The position numbers and the translations under genes were made by a program. A stretch of 20,951 nucleotides of DNA. Source: Collinsella aerofaciens (GTDB lineage Bacteria; Actinomycetota; Coriobacteriia; Coriobacteriales; Coriobacteriaceae). The notes under the pieces are model-generated. The model made no database searches, was not told the DNA's origin, and saw only the letters and a program-made list of their open reading frames with translations. How positions within the stretch are numbered: position 1 is the stretch's first letter; each line of letters opens with the position of its first letter. This document shows positions 5,591 to 12,945 of this stretch, one piece after another. Where the stretch lies: contig JAJWXI010000016.1 in assembly GCA_021641225.1 (NCBI GenBank), forward strand, positions 1 through 20,951, in the 5' to 3' direction.

Positions 5591-6960
5591 TAGCGCGGCT
5601 CGCCCACAACGGAGCCGGACAAATACCAGGTCTTGGCAACGTCAACGTCAACATCAACGATCTTACCAACAAGCTGATCGATGCTGTAACCCTCGGGGAT
5701 AGGCGCATGCACGGTCTGATTCTTGGGACTCTTGCCCAGCAGGACCGCGTCGTTCTTTTTACTCGTTCCCTCAATGAGCGCCGGAACCACAGTATGAAGC
5801 TCACCCTGGTTATACTCGTGTGCCGTGGTCTCGATAACCTTAACCAGACGGTTGAAACGCTCGAGAATAACCTCATGCGGCGTAGGATCGTCAATCTCGG
5901 CGGCCGGGGTACCGGCGCGCTTGGAATAGATGAAGGTATAGGCCTGAGCATAGCGGACCGTCTCGGCAAGTGAGAGCGTCTGCTCAAAGTCTTCTTCAGT
6001 CTCACCCGGGAAGCCAACGATAATGTCGGTCGAGAGCGCGATATCGGGCATGCGGTTGCGAATGCGATCGACAAGGCCCAGATAGTCCTCGCGTGTATAA
6101 CGGCGATTCATCTCTTTGAGGATCCGCGTCGAACCTGACTGGACGGCCAAGTGCAGCTGCGGCATAACGGCAGGCGTCTCGGCCATGGCGTCGATGGTCT
6201 CGGGCAACAGGTCCTTGGGATGCGAAGACGTAAAGAAGATGCGCTCCACGCCCGTATCGCCCACGGCACGCAGCAGATCGGCAAAACGCGGCTTGCCAAA
6301 CAGATCGCGACCATATGAGTTAACGTTTTGGCCCAGCAGCGTAATCTCACGCACGCCCTGGCGCACCAAACCGGTCACCTCGTCGACAATCTCCTCAAAG
6401 GGGCGGCTCTTTTCGCGACCGCGCACGTACGGCACGATGCAATAGGTGCAGAAATTATTGCAGCCCGTCATGATGGGCACCCAGGCGTGATACTGAGTCT
6501 CGCGATGCCACGGCATGCTCATGGCATCCGTATCCTCATGCTCATTGGTGCGGATATGACGCTTACCATCAAGGAACGCCTCGGCAATGAGCTCGGCCAC
6601 ATGTGCAATGGAATGCGTGCCAAAGATGACATTGACGTTATCGACGTTGGTGAGCAGGCCCTCGCCATCGCGCTGCGCGATGCAACCGCCAACGGCAACC
6701 ACGCGCTTGCCCGAAGGCGAAGGCGGCAGGCTTTTGCAGGAATTGCACTGACCGTACAGGCGGGTATCGGCGGCCTCGCGCACGCAGCACGTCATGAAGA
6801 CAACGATATCGGCATGCGCGGGATCGAGCGCCATGAGGCAGCCATACGAATCAAGCAGACCGCTCACACGCTCGGAGTCGTGCTGATTCATCTGGCAGCC
6901 AAAGATGCGGATAAAGTAGGTTTTACCGGCAAGAATATCGCGTACGGAACGCTGGTCCAT
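5590..6960 (-). CDS. miaB: tRNA-2-methylthio-N6-dimethylallyladenosine synthase MiaB
   Basis: Radical SAM methylthiotransferase that converts i6A37 to ms2i6A37 in tRNA. Counting from the chosen start, the auxiliary cluster cysteines are Cys22 (FGCQMN), Cys58 (MTCCVRE) and Cys93 (GGCIAQR); the radical SAM motif is CNNFCTYC (Cys167, 171, 174), followed by IVPYVRGRE. The C-terminus ends in a TRAM-like segment (LVGKIVDVDVDV). The frame opens with TTG at 6993 and also has ATG at 6966. The ATG at 6960 is chosen because AGGA lies 9 nt before it, giving 456 residues; 6966 would be only 3 nt away. A short segment before Cys93 contains CNSC and a Pro/Ser run where other MiaB proteins have a plain helix. 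It is coupled to miaA. Confidence 0.95.
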   Translation of the reverse strand: MDQRSVRDILAGKTYFIRIFGCQMNQHDSERVSGLLDSYGCLMALDPAHADIVVFMTCCVREAADTRLYGQCNSCKSLPPSPSGKRVVAVGGCIAQRDGEGLLTNVDNVNVIFGTHSIAHVAELIAEAFLDGKRHIRTNEHEDTDAMSMPWHRETQYHAWVPIMTGCNNFCTYCIVPYVRGREKSRPFEEIVDEVTGLVRQGVREITLLGQNVNSYGRDLFGKPRFADLLRAVGDTGVERIFFTSSHPKDLLPETIDAMAETPAVMPQLHLAVQSGSTRILKEMNRRYTREDYLGLVDRIRNRMPDIALSTDIIVGFPGETEEDFEQTLSLAETVRYAQAYTFIYSKRAGTPAAEIDDPTPHEVILERFNRLVKVIETTAHEYNQGELHTVVPALIEGTSKKNDAVLLGKSPKNQTVHAPIPEGYSIDQLVGKIVDVDVDVAKTWYLSGSVVGEPR

Positions 6961-7005
6961 GTGCATAAGTCCTAACGATGGGGAGCGAAACAAGGCAAGC
7001 AGAAG

Positions 7006-7323
7006 CTATGCCACAGGCTTAACATCATCCATGACGACGTTATCCATAGCAGCTCGATTGATCTGGTGAACGTAGATAGAAAGGCGGATGGCCGTGCGCG
7101 ACTCCCCGTTAATGAGGATGTCGGAGAACACGGGCGCGCAGGAAATATCAAAACCGGTTGGAATCAAAAAACCGCGCGCGATAGCAACGGCCTTAATGGC
7201 CTGGTTGACGGCACCGGCGCCGACACACTGGATGTTGACGGGCACACCATCCTTGACCATGCCGGCGATGGCGCCGGCAACGGACGCGGGCGATGATTTG
7301 CTTGATACCTTCAGGCAATCCAT
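7006..7323 (-). CDS. spoVS: SpoVS-like protein (Alba-superfamily fold)
   Basis: Small SpoVS family protein; in Bacillus it affects sporulation and septation, and the fold is Alba-like, suggesting nucleic-acid binding. The protein (105 residues) starts MDCLKVSSKSSPASVAGAIAG and contains GAGAVNQAIKAVAIARGFL and SDILINGESRTAIRLSI, close to B. subtilis SpoVS throughout. The frame is open to 7398, but the ATG at 7323 has AGGAG 7 nt upstream and matches the family start. About 20 extra residues follow the usual C-terminus. Coriobacteria are not known to sporulate, so another role is likely. It lies 74 nt after the GHKL ATPase gene and 45 nt before miaB. Confidence 0.93.
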   Translation of the reverse strand: MDCLKVSSKSSPASVAGAIAGMVKDGVPVNIQCVGAGAVNQAIKAVAIARGFLIPTGFDISCAPVFSDILINGESRTAIRLSIYVHQINRAAMDNVVMDDVKPVA

Positions 7324-7374
7324 GAAGAAACTCCTGCATTTAAAAGTACGTTTTAACTGCAATAACTGTATCGT

Positions 7375-7390
7375 ACCGAGTGGACTCGGT
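7375..7390 (-). promoter_or_regulatory. Small hairpin before spoVS
   Basis: ACCGAG-TGGA-CTCGGT gives a perfect 6-bp stem with a 4-nt loop, in the 74-nt gap between the ATPase gene and spoVS. No T-tract follows on the minus strand, so it is more likely an RNA-processing or stability element than a terminator. The role is uncertain. Confidence 0.35.
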
Positions 7391-7397
7391 AAAGGCA

Positions 7398-8483
7398 CTA
7401 TTCCTCTTTGGCAAGATCAAAGGTCACGGTGATTCGATCACGCGAAACACGGATCTTTGGGTCGCCGCAAAGGTTGAGATAGTACCGGGCGGCAAGGTCA
7501 TTAAAGTCTCGTTCCACAGCGCGCGAAAACTGTGCCATGTCATCCTTGGCAATACGTAGCCCGCGACGATCCTTCGCGAGATCGACAGGAGCCGGCGCAT
7601 GCGAGGACGAATCACGCTCGCGCAGCAGACGCGCGGTCACACCGCGAACGGGCTTAATCTGCCCTGCCAAAATGCGATGGGCCGTGCGCTCGGACATCTC
7701 AAGACCCAAACCCGAACAAATACGGATAAAGTCCTCGGCATCAGAAGCAAGGCCTAAACGATCGACAACCGGAAGCTCACTCTCGTCATCAATGAACAGG
7801 AGACGAGACGTATCGAGCCGACTTGACGCTTGAGCATAAAGGGTCGCGGCAATCTCAGACGGAGAACCAAGATAGACATCGCAACCACGCAACTCCTCGA
7901 GCGCAAACTCACAAGCAGCGCGAATAATATTATGTGGGCCGCGAGCGCAGACATAACGTCCGTCCTCATCCTTGACGGCCTGGGGCCAGCTGGACTGATC
8001 GGCACGCTCACTGAGGCGGTCGGCCGCAACGCTCACCTTGAAGGCTGAACCAAGATCGACGCCGGACGTGACCACACGGGCCTCGTCGGTGTTCTGCTTG
8101 ATCGAAAACAATGCCATGCCACGACCGTGAACGCCCCAACGGTCCATCTTCATGCTCTCGAGCTTGGAGGTAACGCGGGCATCAAAGATTCGCTCTTGCA
8201 TATCCTGCGGAACGCCAGAACCGTTATCCAGAAAGACAAGCGTGCGGACGCCATCTTCCTTGGTCGTGGCGAGATAGACCTTGTCGGCGCCGGCATCGCG
8301 AGCATTACGGAGCATTTCGATGACGATGTCCTCGACATGCTGAATGTCGTGCTTAGCCTGGCGCCGCTCGGCCTCCGAAACGCGGAGGCGGACATACCCC
8401 TCGCCAAGGTTCTCCTCGACGCAAAGGTTGCCCTCCCCCGACATCGACGCGATAAATGAGATGAGCTCGTTCGCGTCGCTCAT
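7398..8483 (-). CDS. Uncharacterised GHKL-type ATPase
   Basis: Protein of unknown role with a GHKL (Hsp90/MutL/histidine-kinase) ATP-binding domain in its N-terminal half. The N-box is IEMLRNARDAGADK (55-68, with Glu56 and Asn60), the G1 box is FLDNGSGVP (84-92) and the G2 box is WGVHGRGMALFS (116-127). There is no phospho-acceptor His domain, PAS domain or membrane helix, and residues 200-361 match no domain I recognise. It is therefore not an ordinary sensor kinase and looks closer to stand-alone MutL- or Hsp90-like ATPases. The ATG follows the rny stop after one base, so it is translationally coupled to RNase Y. The next gene is spoVS. A role with RNase Y in RNA turnover, or in nucleic-acid remodelling with SpoVS, is inference from position only. 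Confidence 0.8.
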   Translation of the reverse strand: MSDANELISFIASMSGEGNLCVEENLGEGYVRLRVSEAERRQAKHDIQHVEDIVIEMLRNARDAGADKVYLATTKEDGVRTLVFLDNGSGVPQDMQERIFDARVTSKLESMKMDRWGVHGRGMALFSIKQNTDEARVVTSGVDLGSAFKVSVAADRLSERADQSSWPQAVKDEDGRYVCARGPHNIIRAACEFALEELRGCDVYLGSPSEIAATLYAQASSRLDTSRLLFIDDESELPVVDRLGLASDAEDFIRICSGLGLEMSERTAHRILAGQIKPVRGVTARLLRERDSSSHAPAPVDLAKDRRGLRIAKDDMAQFSRAVERDFNDLAARYYLNLCGDPKIRVSRDRITVTFDLAKEE

Positions 8484-8484
8484 G

Positions 8485-10035
8485 TTATTTAGCGATATCG
8501 ACAGCGCGGCTCTCGCGAATCACGACGACGCGCACCTGACCGGGATACTCCATCTCTTCCTCGATCTGATGGGCGATATCGTGAGCCAGAACCGTGGACT
8601 GGGCATCGGAAATCTTGTCCGGCTGGACCATGACGTGGACCTCGCGACCGGCCTGCATGGCATAGGTACGTTCGACGCCGTCATGAGAGTTGGCGATCTC
8701 CTCGAGCTTCTCAAGACGCTTGATGTAGTTCTCGGCAGACTCGCGACGGGCACCGGGGCGAGAGGCAGAGACAGCATCGGCGGCCTGCACCAGGACATCG
8801 AGCACCGTGTTGGGGTCGACATCGGCATGGTGAGCCTCAATAGCGTGGACGATAACGGGCTTCTCGCCATAACGGCGGGCAAGCTCGGCGCCGATGACGG
8901 CATGCGGGCCCTCGACGTCGTGGTCGATTGCCTTGCCCAGGTCATGAAGCAGGCCGGCGCGCTTGGCGGTCACAACGTCCAGGCCAAGCTCGGAAGCCAT
9001 CACGCCGCACAGATCAGAGACCTCGAGGGAATGCTGAAGCACGTTCTGACCAAACGAGGTACGGTAGCGCAGGGCACCAAGGGTCTTGACGATCTCGGGG
9101 TGCAGGTCGTGGATGCCGGTATCGAAGGCAGCCTGCTCGCCAGCCTCGCGCACGCGCTGCTGAACCAGGTCGGCGGCCTTGTGATACATCTCCTCGATAC
9201 GGGCAGGGTGAATGCGGCCGTCGGCGATGAGGTTCTCGAGGGCGACACGGGCGGTCTCACGACGGACCGGGTCGAAGCTCGAAAGAACGACGGTCTCGGG
9301 CGTGTCGTCGATCACGAGGTTGACGCCGGAAACCTGCTCGAAGGTCCGGATGTTGCGACCCTCGCGACCGATGATACGGCCTTTGAGGTCATCAGAGGGA
9401 ATGTGCACGGAGGTAACGGTGACCTCGGCAGTGTGGTCGGCAGCGCAGCGCTGAATCGCCAGAGACAGAATCTCCTGGGCGGTCTTGTGGCACTCGGCGC
9501 GAACCTGCTGCTCGGACTCGCGAATGATCGTGGCGGCCTCGTGGGTGACCTCGCCGCGAACCTTATCGAGGAGCTCCTTGTGGGCGTCCTCGCGGGTAAG
9601 GTCGGCGATACGCTCGAGCTCGGAGGTCTGCTTTGCGCAGAGCTCCTCGAGCTCACGGGAGCGCTTCTCGACCTGACCGGCCTGGCTGGACAGCTGATGC
9701 TCGCGCTTGTCGAGAGCGTCGTTGCGGCGATCAAGGGATTCCTCGCGCTGCATCACGCGGTTCTCGAGCGTACGAATCTCGTTCTTACGCTGCTTGTCCT
9801 CGGCCTCAGCGGCCTGCTTGTTCTTGATGATCTCCTCTTTAGCCTCGAGCAGAGCCTCTTTTTTGAGGGTCTCGGCCTGACGCTTAGCATCACCGATCAG
9901 GGACTCAGCCTGTGCGTGTGCCGACTGGATTTTTTCGTCGGCCTCGTGAAGACTACCCTGCTTGGCGGTGCGCATGTAGGCAATGGCGGCGATGGCACCC
10001 AAAACGATGCCAACGAGCGCTGCGATGATAGGCAT
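8485..10035 (-). CDS. rny: Ribonuclease Y
   Basis: Membrane-anchored endoribonuclease that starts mRNA decay in many Gram-positive bacteria. The 516 residues show an N-terminal membrane helix (about 3-21), a long charged coiled coil (about 28-195), a KH domain with GRIIGREGRN (219-228), and an HD domain with QHSLEV (334-339) and the HD pair in LLHDLGKA (His364, Asp365). A GTG six bases upstream (10041) directly abuts the Shine-Dalgarno, so the ATG at 10035, 5 nt after AAGGAG, is preferred. It is preceded by a good promoter and a leader of about 160 nt, and followed after one base by the GHKL ATPase gene. The B. subtilis neighbour ymdB is absent here. The assignment is secure. Confidence 0.97.
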   Translation of the reverse strand: MPIIAALVGIVLGAIAAIAYMRTAKQGSLHEADEKIQSAHAQAESLIGDAKRQAETLKKEALLEAKEEIIKNKQAAEAEDKQRKNEIRTLENRVMQREESLDRRNDALDKREHQLSSQAGQVEKRSRELEELCAKQTSELERIADLTREDAHKELLDKVRGEVTHEAATIIRESEQQVRAECHKTAQEILSLAIQRCAADHTAEVTVTSVHIPSDDLKGRIIGREGRNIRTFEQVSGVNLVIDDTPETVVLSSFDPVRRETARVALENLIADGRIHPARIEEMYHKAADLVQQRVREAGEQAAFDTGIHDLHPEIVKTLGALRYRTSFGQNVLQHSLEVSDLCGVMASELGLDVVTAKRAGLLHDLGKAIDHDVEGPHAVIGAELARRYGEKPVIVHAIEAHHADVDPNTVLDVLVQAADAVSASRPGARRESAENYIKRLEKLEEIANSHDGVERTYAMQAGREVHVMVQPDKISDAQSTVLAHDIAHQIEEEMEYPGQVRVVVIRESRAVDIAK

Positions 10036-10070
10036 GCTCACTCCTTTTTATGGATTCGTTACACAACAAA

Positions 10071-10096
10071 GCGAACCGTCCTTACGAACGGCTCGC
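10071..10096 (-). promoter_or_regulatory. Hairpin in the rny leader
   Basis: GCGAACCGT (10071-10079) pairs with ACGGCTCGC (10088-10096) at eight of nine positions plus one wobble-like mismatch. On the minus strand it is followed by TTTGTTG and ends about 20 nt before the rny ribosome-binding site. It could be a weak attenuator, a remnant terminator or an RNA element controlling rny; the T-tract is poor. A second small stem (10158-10172, CTCATC-ACA-GATGAG) lies upstream in the same leader. Confidence 0.4.
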
Positions 10097-10201
10097 GACA
10101 TTTGAGTAATATGGGCGCAGCTTATGCGGGTCGGATACAGATAAACATATAAACAAACTCATCACAGATGAGCACATATCACAAAGCAAATGACAGTGTT
10201 T

Positions 10202-10230
10202 ATCGTACGTTGAACCACAACAACTGTCAA
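10202..10230 (-). promoter_or_regulatory. Promoter of the rny-hflX gene run
   Basis: On the minus strand, TTGACA (10225-10230) is separated by exactly 17 nt from TACGAT (10202-10207). This is a consensus -35 with a four-of-six -10. Transcription would begin near 10195, giving an AT-rich leader of about 160 nt before rny. The surrounding 251-bp gap (10042-10292) contains no gene. Confidence 0.65.
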
Positions 10231-10235
10231 ATAAA

Positions 10236-10278
10236 TGGCCCCAGCACGGCGGCTAAAACGCGGTGAACGGCAGGGCCA
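10236..10278 (-). terminator. Possible recX terminator
   Basis: TGGCCC (10236-10241) pairs with GGGCCA (10273-10278), with GC-rich partial pairing inside. On the minus strand it is followed by ATTTATTT, directly before the rny -35. It starts about 15 bp after the recX stop. The large imperfect loop makes this a modest candidate. Confidence 0.4.
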
Positions 10279-10292
10279 CAAAACGCATACGC

Positions 10293-10985
10293 CTAAACCG
10301 CACATTCCTCACGTTCGGCATCGAGACGTGCCTTAACGGCATCGGCGGCGATGTGATACGAGAAGCCCTTGCCCATCAAAAACCGAACCAGTTTTTCGAA
10401 TCCGCGCGTCTCTGGAACACGCCGCTTGGCGAGCAGGGCTGACGCACGCGCCAAATCGTCTTCGACGGCAAAATAATCCTCGGGATAACCGGGAATGTCA
10501 TCGAGCACGACATGACGGCGCTTGAGCTCGGTCTCGATTTTACGCTGTCCCCAACCGCGCCGCTTGCGTTCCTCGATAAAGTACGAGCAAAAGCGGTTCT
10601 CGTCTAAAAAGCGATACTCGGTGGCGCGCTCGACGGCGAAATCGATCGCGGGCTGGCGAAAGCCGTAGCGAGCCAGCTTGTCACGGACCTCACCCGTCGC
10701 ATGGTCGCGTCGCGATAGCATCTCGGTCACCATGGTAAGTGCACATTTACGCTCGATGAGCTGCACCGCTTCACGAAAGTTATCCCAATCACAGGGAAGA
10801 TCGGGGCGATTTTTGACATACAGGCGCGCGACCCGCACGGGAATCCAAATGGACCGCTCAAAACCGCCCTCAAGCTCACAATCGATATGTGCGCAAGGCT
10901 TTTTGGACGCATACCCGCTCGAGAACGAGGAGGCCGCCTTCTTATCGGGAAAGACGACCGTGGCCTCAGTCACCGTATACGACAT
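10293..10985 (-). CDS. recX: RecA regulator RecX
   Basis: RecX binds RecA filaments and limits or modulates their activity. The 230-residue protein has an N-terminal part of about 75 residues that I cannot assign, followed by the helical RecX repeats: EMLSRRDHATGEVRDKLARYGF (two halves, about 88-109), YRFLDENRFCSYFIEERKRRGWGQRKI (spanning about 123-149) and LVRFLMGKGFSYHIAADAVK near the C-terminus. It begins 11 nt after the recA stop with no clear Shine-Dalgarno, so translation probably depends on recA read-through. Co-transcription places it under LexA control. Family assignment is good from motif pattern and position. Confidence 0.92.
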   Translation of the reverse strand: MSYTVTEATVVFPDKKAASSFSSGYASKKPCAHIDCELEGGFERSIWIPVRVARLYVKNRPDLPCDWDNFREAVQLIERKCALTMVTEMLSRRDHATGEVRDKLARYGFRQPAIDFAVERATEYRFLDENRFCSYFIEERKRRGWGQRKIETELKRRHVVLDDIPGYPEDYFAVEDDLARASALLAKRRVPETRGFEKLVRFLMGKGFSYHIAADAVKARLDAEREECAV

Positions 10986-10996
10986 GAGCGTAACCG

Positions 10997-12145
10997 CTAC
11001 TCGTCGTCATCATCGAGCATGGCGGAACCATCGATGGCATAAAGCTCGTCAAACTCCTCAGGCGCAGGCTGATCGGTCAGCTCGACCTCGGACGGAGCAT
11101 CGTCATCAAACTCAAGCCCGCAGGCAAGGCGGACCTTATGCTCAATCTCGTCGGCGCAATCGGGGTGTTCGCGCAGGAACGCCTTGGCGGCCTCGCGACC
11201 GTTGCCGAGCTTGTCCTCGCCATAGGCAAACCAGGAGCCCATCTTCTTGCAAATGCCGCACTCGACAGCCATGTCCAGAATCGAGCCCTCCTTAGAGATG
11301 CCCGTACCGTACATAATGTCGAACTCAGCAGAACGGAACGGAGCTGCCACCTTGTTCTTAACGACCTTGGCGCGCACGCGGTTACCGATAACCTCATCCT
11401 TAAGCTTAATGCTGTCGATGCGGCGAATGTCGATACGCACCGAAGAGAAGAACTTAAGGGCGCGGCCGCCCGTCGTGGTCTCGGGGTTGCCGAACATGAC
11501 GCCGATCTTCTCTCGCAGCTGGTTAATGAAGATGCATGTCGTGTTGGACTTGGACAGCGAGCCGGCGAGCTTGCGGAGCGCCTGACTCATCAGACGAGCT
11601 TGCAATCCGACCGTGGTATCGCCGATCTCTCCCTCGATCTCGGCACGCGGGGTCAGCGCGGCGACGGAGTCGACGACGATGGCATCGATGGCGCCGGAAC
11701 GCACGAGCATGTCAACAATCTCGAGCGCCTGCTCACCCGTATCAGGCTGGGAAATCAGTACCTCGTCGATATCCACGCCAATGCGCGCGGCATACGTGGG
11801 ATCGAGCGCGTGCTCGGCATCGATAAATGCCACCACGCCACCCATTGCCTGGGCTTCGGCCAGGATCTCGAGCGAAAGCGTCGTCTTACCGGAGGACTCA
11901 GGACCGTAAATCTCGACGATACGGCCGCGCGGCACACCGCCGATACCCAGAGCGGCATCGAGTGCCAGAGCGCCCGTGGGGATGGCCTCAACCTCAAGCT
12001 CGGGGCCGCCGTCACCATACCTCATGATGGAGCCTTGACCGAACTTCTTCTCGATCTCGGCCTTGGTGGTGGCGATCATCTCATCGCGCTCTTTACCCGT
12101 CGTGCGAGCATGAACGGTACGTACGGGACCTGAATTCTTGGCCAT
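10997..12145 (-). CDS. recA: Recombinase RecA
   Basis: ATP-dependent strand-exchange protein and coprotease for LexA. In 382 residues it shows Walker A GPESSGKTT, the Walker B region AIDAIVVDSVAAL, the catalytic Glu in FIDAEHALD, the DNA-binding loops L1 (EIEGEIGDTTVG) and L2 (FINQLREKIGVMFGNPETTTGG), and the acidic C-terminal tail MLDDDDE. The frame extends to a TTG at 12166, but the ATG at 12145 follows AGGAGG by 7 nt and gives the normal MAKNS start. A dedicated promoter with a LexA box lies just upstream, and a strong hairpin separates it from cinA, so recA-recX is its own SOS-regulated unit. The assignment is secure. Confidence 0.98.
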   Translation of the reverse strand: MAKNSGPVRTVHARTTGKERDEMIATTKAEIEKKFGQGSIMRYGDGGPELEVEAIPTGALALDAALGIGGVPRGRIVEIYGPESSGKTTLSLEILAEAQAMGGVVAFIDAEHALDPTYAARIGVDIDEVLISQPDTGEQALEIVDMLVRSGAIDAIVVDSVAALTPRAEIEGEIGDTTVGLQARLMSQALRKLAGSLSKSNTTCIFINQLREKIGVMFGNPETTTGGRALKFFSSVRIDIRRIDSIKLKDEVIGNRVRAKVVKNKVAAPFRSAEFDIMYGTGISKEGSILDMAVECGICKKMGSWFAYGEDKLGNGREAAKAFLREHPDCADEIEHKVRLACGLEFDDDAPSEVELTDQPAPEEFDELYAIDGSAMLDDDDE

Positions 12146-12175
12146 GAATAGCCCTCCTCTTAACAACCTGCATCG

Positions 12176-12204
12176 ATAATAAACGAACGGCTGTTCGTGG
12201 TCAA
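12176..12204 (-). promoter_or_regulatory. recA promoter with LexA box in the spacer
   Basis: On the minus strand, TTGACC (12199-12204) and TATTAT (12176-12181) are 17 nt apart. The spacer holds a perfect SOS box, CGAACGGCTGTTCG on the plus strand (12184-12197), extended by one symmetric base on each side. LexA binding would exclude RNA polymerase, the classical damage-inducible arrangement. Confidence 0.9.
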
Positions 12205-12236
12205 CCGTTCAGGCCAATCATATGCAGGCAGTCTTT

Positions 12237-12288
12237 CCAAAACCCAACCAAACGCCGACCAAACACTGACCAAATGCTTGACCACAAA
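12237..12288. repeat. Five 11-bp iterons upstream of the recA promoter
   Basis: On the plus strand, CCAAA-type units begin at 12237, 12248, 12259 and 12270, with a degenerate CCACAAA at 12282. Spacings are 11, 11, 11 and 12 bp. The minus-strand unit is roughly TTTGGTCRGYG. The units lie on one face of the helix, about 35-85 bp upstream of the recA -35. They may be binding sites for an activator or architectural protein, or simply a decayed tandem duplication. Confidence 0.6.
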
Positions 12289-12371
12289 GGGGCAAATAAG
12301 AACAAGAAAGGCAAAAATACACCTATGACCAGCGCAAACGCAAAATTCGTCAGGGGTCCCTATCTCCACAA

Positions 12372-12395
12372 TTAAGGGGCCCGAAGGCCCCTTAA
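12372..12395 (-). terminator. Terminator after cinA
   Basis: TTAAGGGGCC (12372-12381) and GGCCCCTTAA (12386-12395) form a perfect 10-bp stem with a CGAA loop, which reads TTCG on the minus strand, a very stable tetraloop. It lies 7 bp after the cinA stop. The T-run beyond is short (AATT). It most likely ends the rnj-cinA transcript and insulates recA. Confidence 0.75.
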
Positions 12396-12402
12396 AACAC
12401 GT

Positions 12403-12933
12403 CTATTCCATAGAGTTGAGCACAAGGGCAATGCGTCCCAATGCCTCCGCGACCGCATGGGCACGAACACACGAACGGTCGCCCTCATAGTGGCAGCGCA
12501 CAGAGTCCACGACCGGCACTTCCCCATCAGCCGCGCGATACGCCCAGCCAATATAGAAAGTGCCAGCCGGATCGTCCTCAGTGCCGCCGCCGGGGCCGGC
12601 ATAACCCGTTGCGCTCACTGCAATATCGCTCTGGTACAGCTCCAGCGAACCCGCCGCCATCTCGCGCGCGGTCTGATGCGACACCGCGGTATAGCGGTCG
12701 AGCGTCTCCTGATCAACACCCAAAACGCGATGCTTGATCTCATCGCAGTAGGTCACCGCACCGCCACGCAGCACCACCGAGGCGCCCGGGATATCGGCAA
12801 TCGTCGAGGCGATCATACCTGCTGTCAGCGACTCAGCCGTCGAAACCGTCACGCCCCGAGCGCTCGCGCGCTCGACAATATGACGCGCCAGCTCCTCGTT
12901 ATGTGCGGAAATCTGATCAAAAGAGTCCGTCAT
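12403..12933 (-). CDS. cinA: CinA C-terminal domain protein (PncC-like amidohydrolase)
   Basis: Likely nicotinamide-mononucleotide deamidase (PncC activity), which recycles NMN produced by NAD-dependent DNA ligase. The 176-residue protein is only the CinA C-terminal domain, with TAESLTAG (32-39, nucleophile Ser35), GGAVTYCDEIKHRVLGV (57-73) and the Gly-rich SATGYAGPGGGTED. The N-terminal MoCF/CinA domain found in B. subtilis CinA is absent; this is the short E. coli PncC form. The ATG at 12933 is chosen; a GTG at 12939, better spaced from AGG, is possible. It lies just after pgsA and ahead of a terminator, then recA. The pgsA-cinA-recA order is a well-known Gram-positive arrangement. Confidence 0.92.
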   Translation of the reverse strand: MTDSFDQISAHNEELARHIVERASARGVTVSTAESLTAGMIASTIADIPGASVVLRGGAVTYCDEIKHRVLGVDQETLDRYTAVSHQTAREMAAGSLELYQSDIAVSATGYAGPGGGTEDDPAGTFYIGWAYRAADGEVPVVDSVRCHYEGDRSCVRAHAVAEALGRIALVLNSME

Positions 12934-12945
12934 ACCCACCAGAAC

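Noticed and set aside
8344..10152. Plus-strand open frame of about 602 codons opposite rny
   Set aside because: It is the antisense shadow of RNase Y; the leucine- and glycine-rich repeats mirror the coiled coil codons.
12146..12166. TTG start for recA at 12166
   Set aside because: The ATG at 12145 has an ideal AGGAGG and gives the standard RecA N-terminus; the extra seven residues would include the ribosome-binding site.
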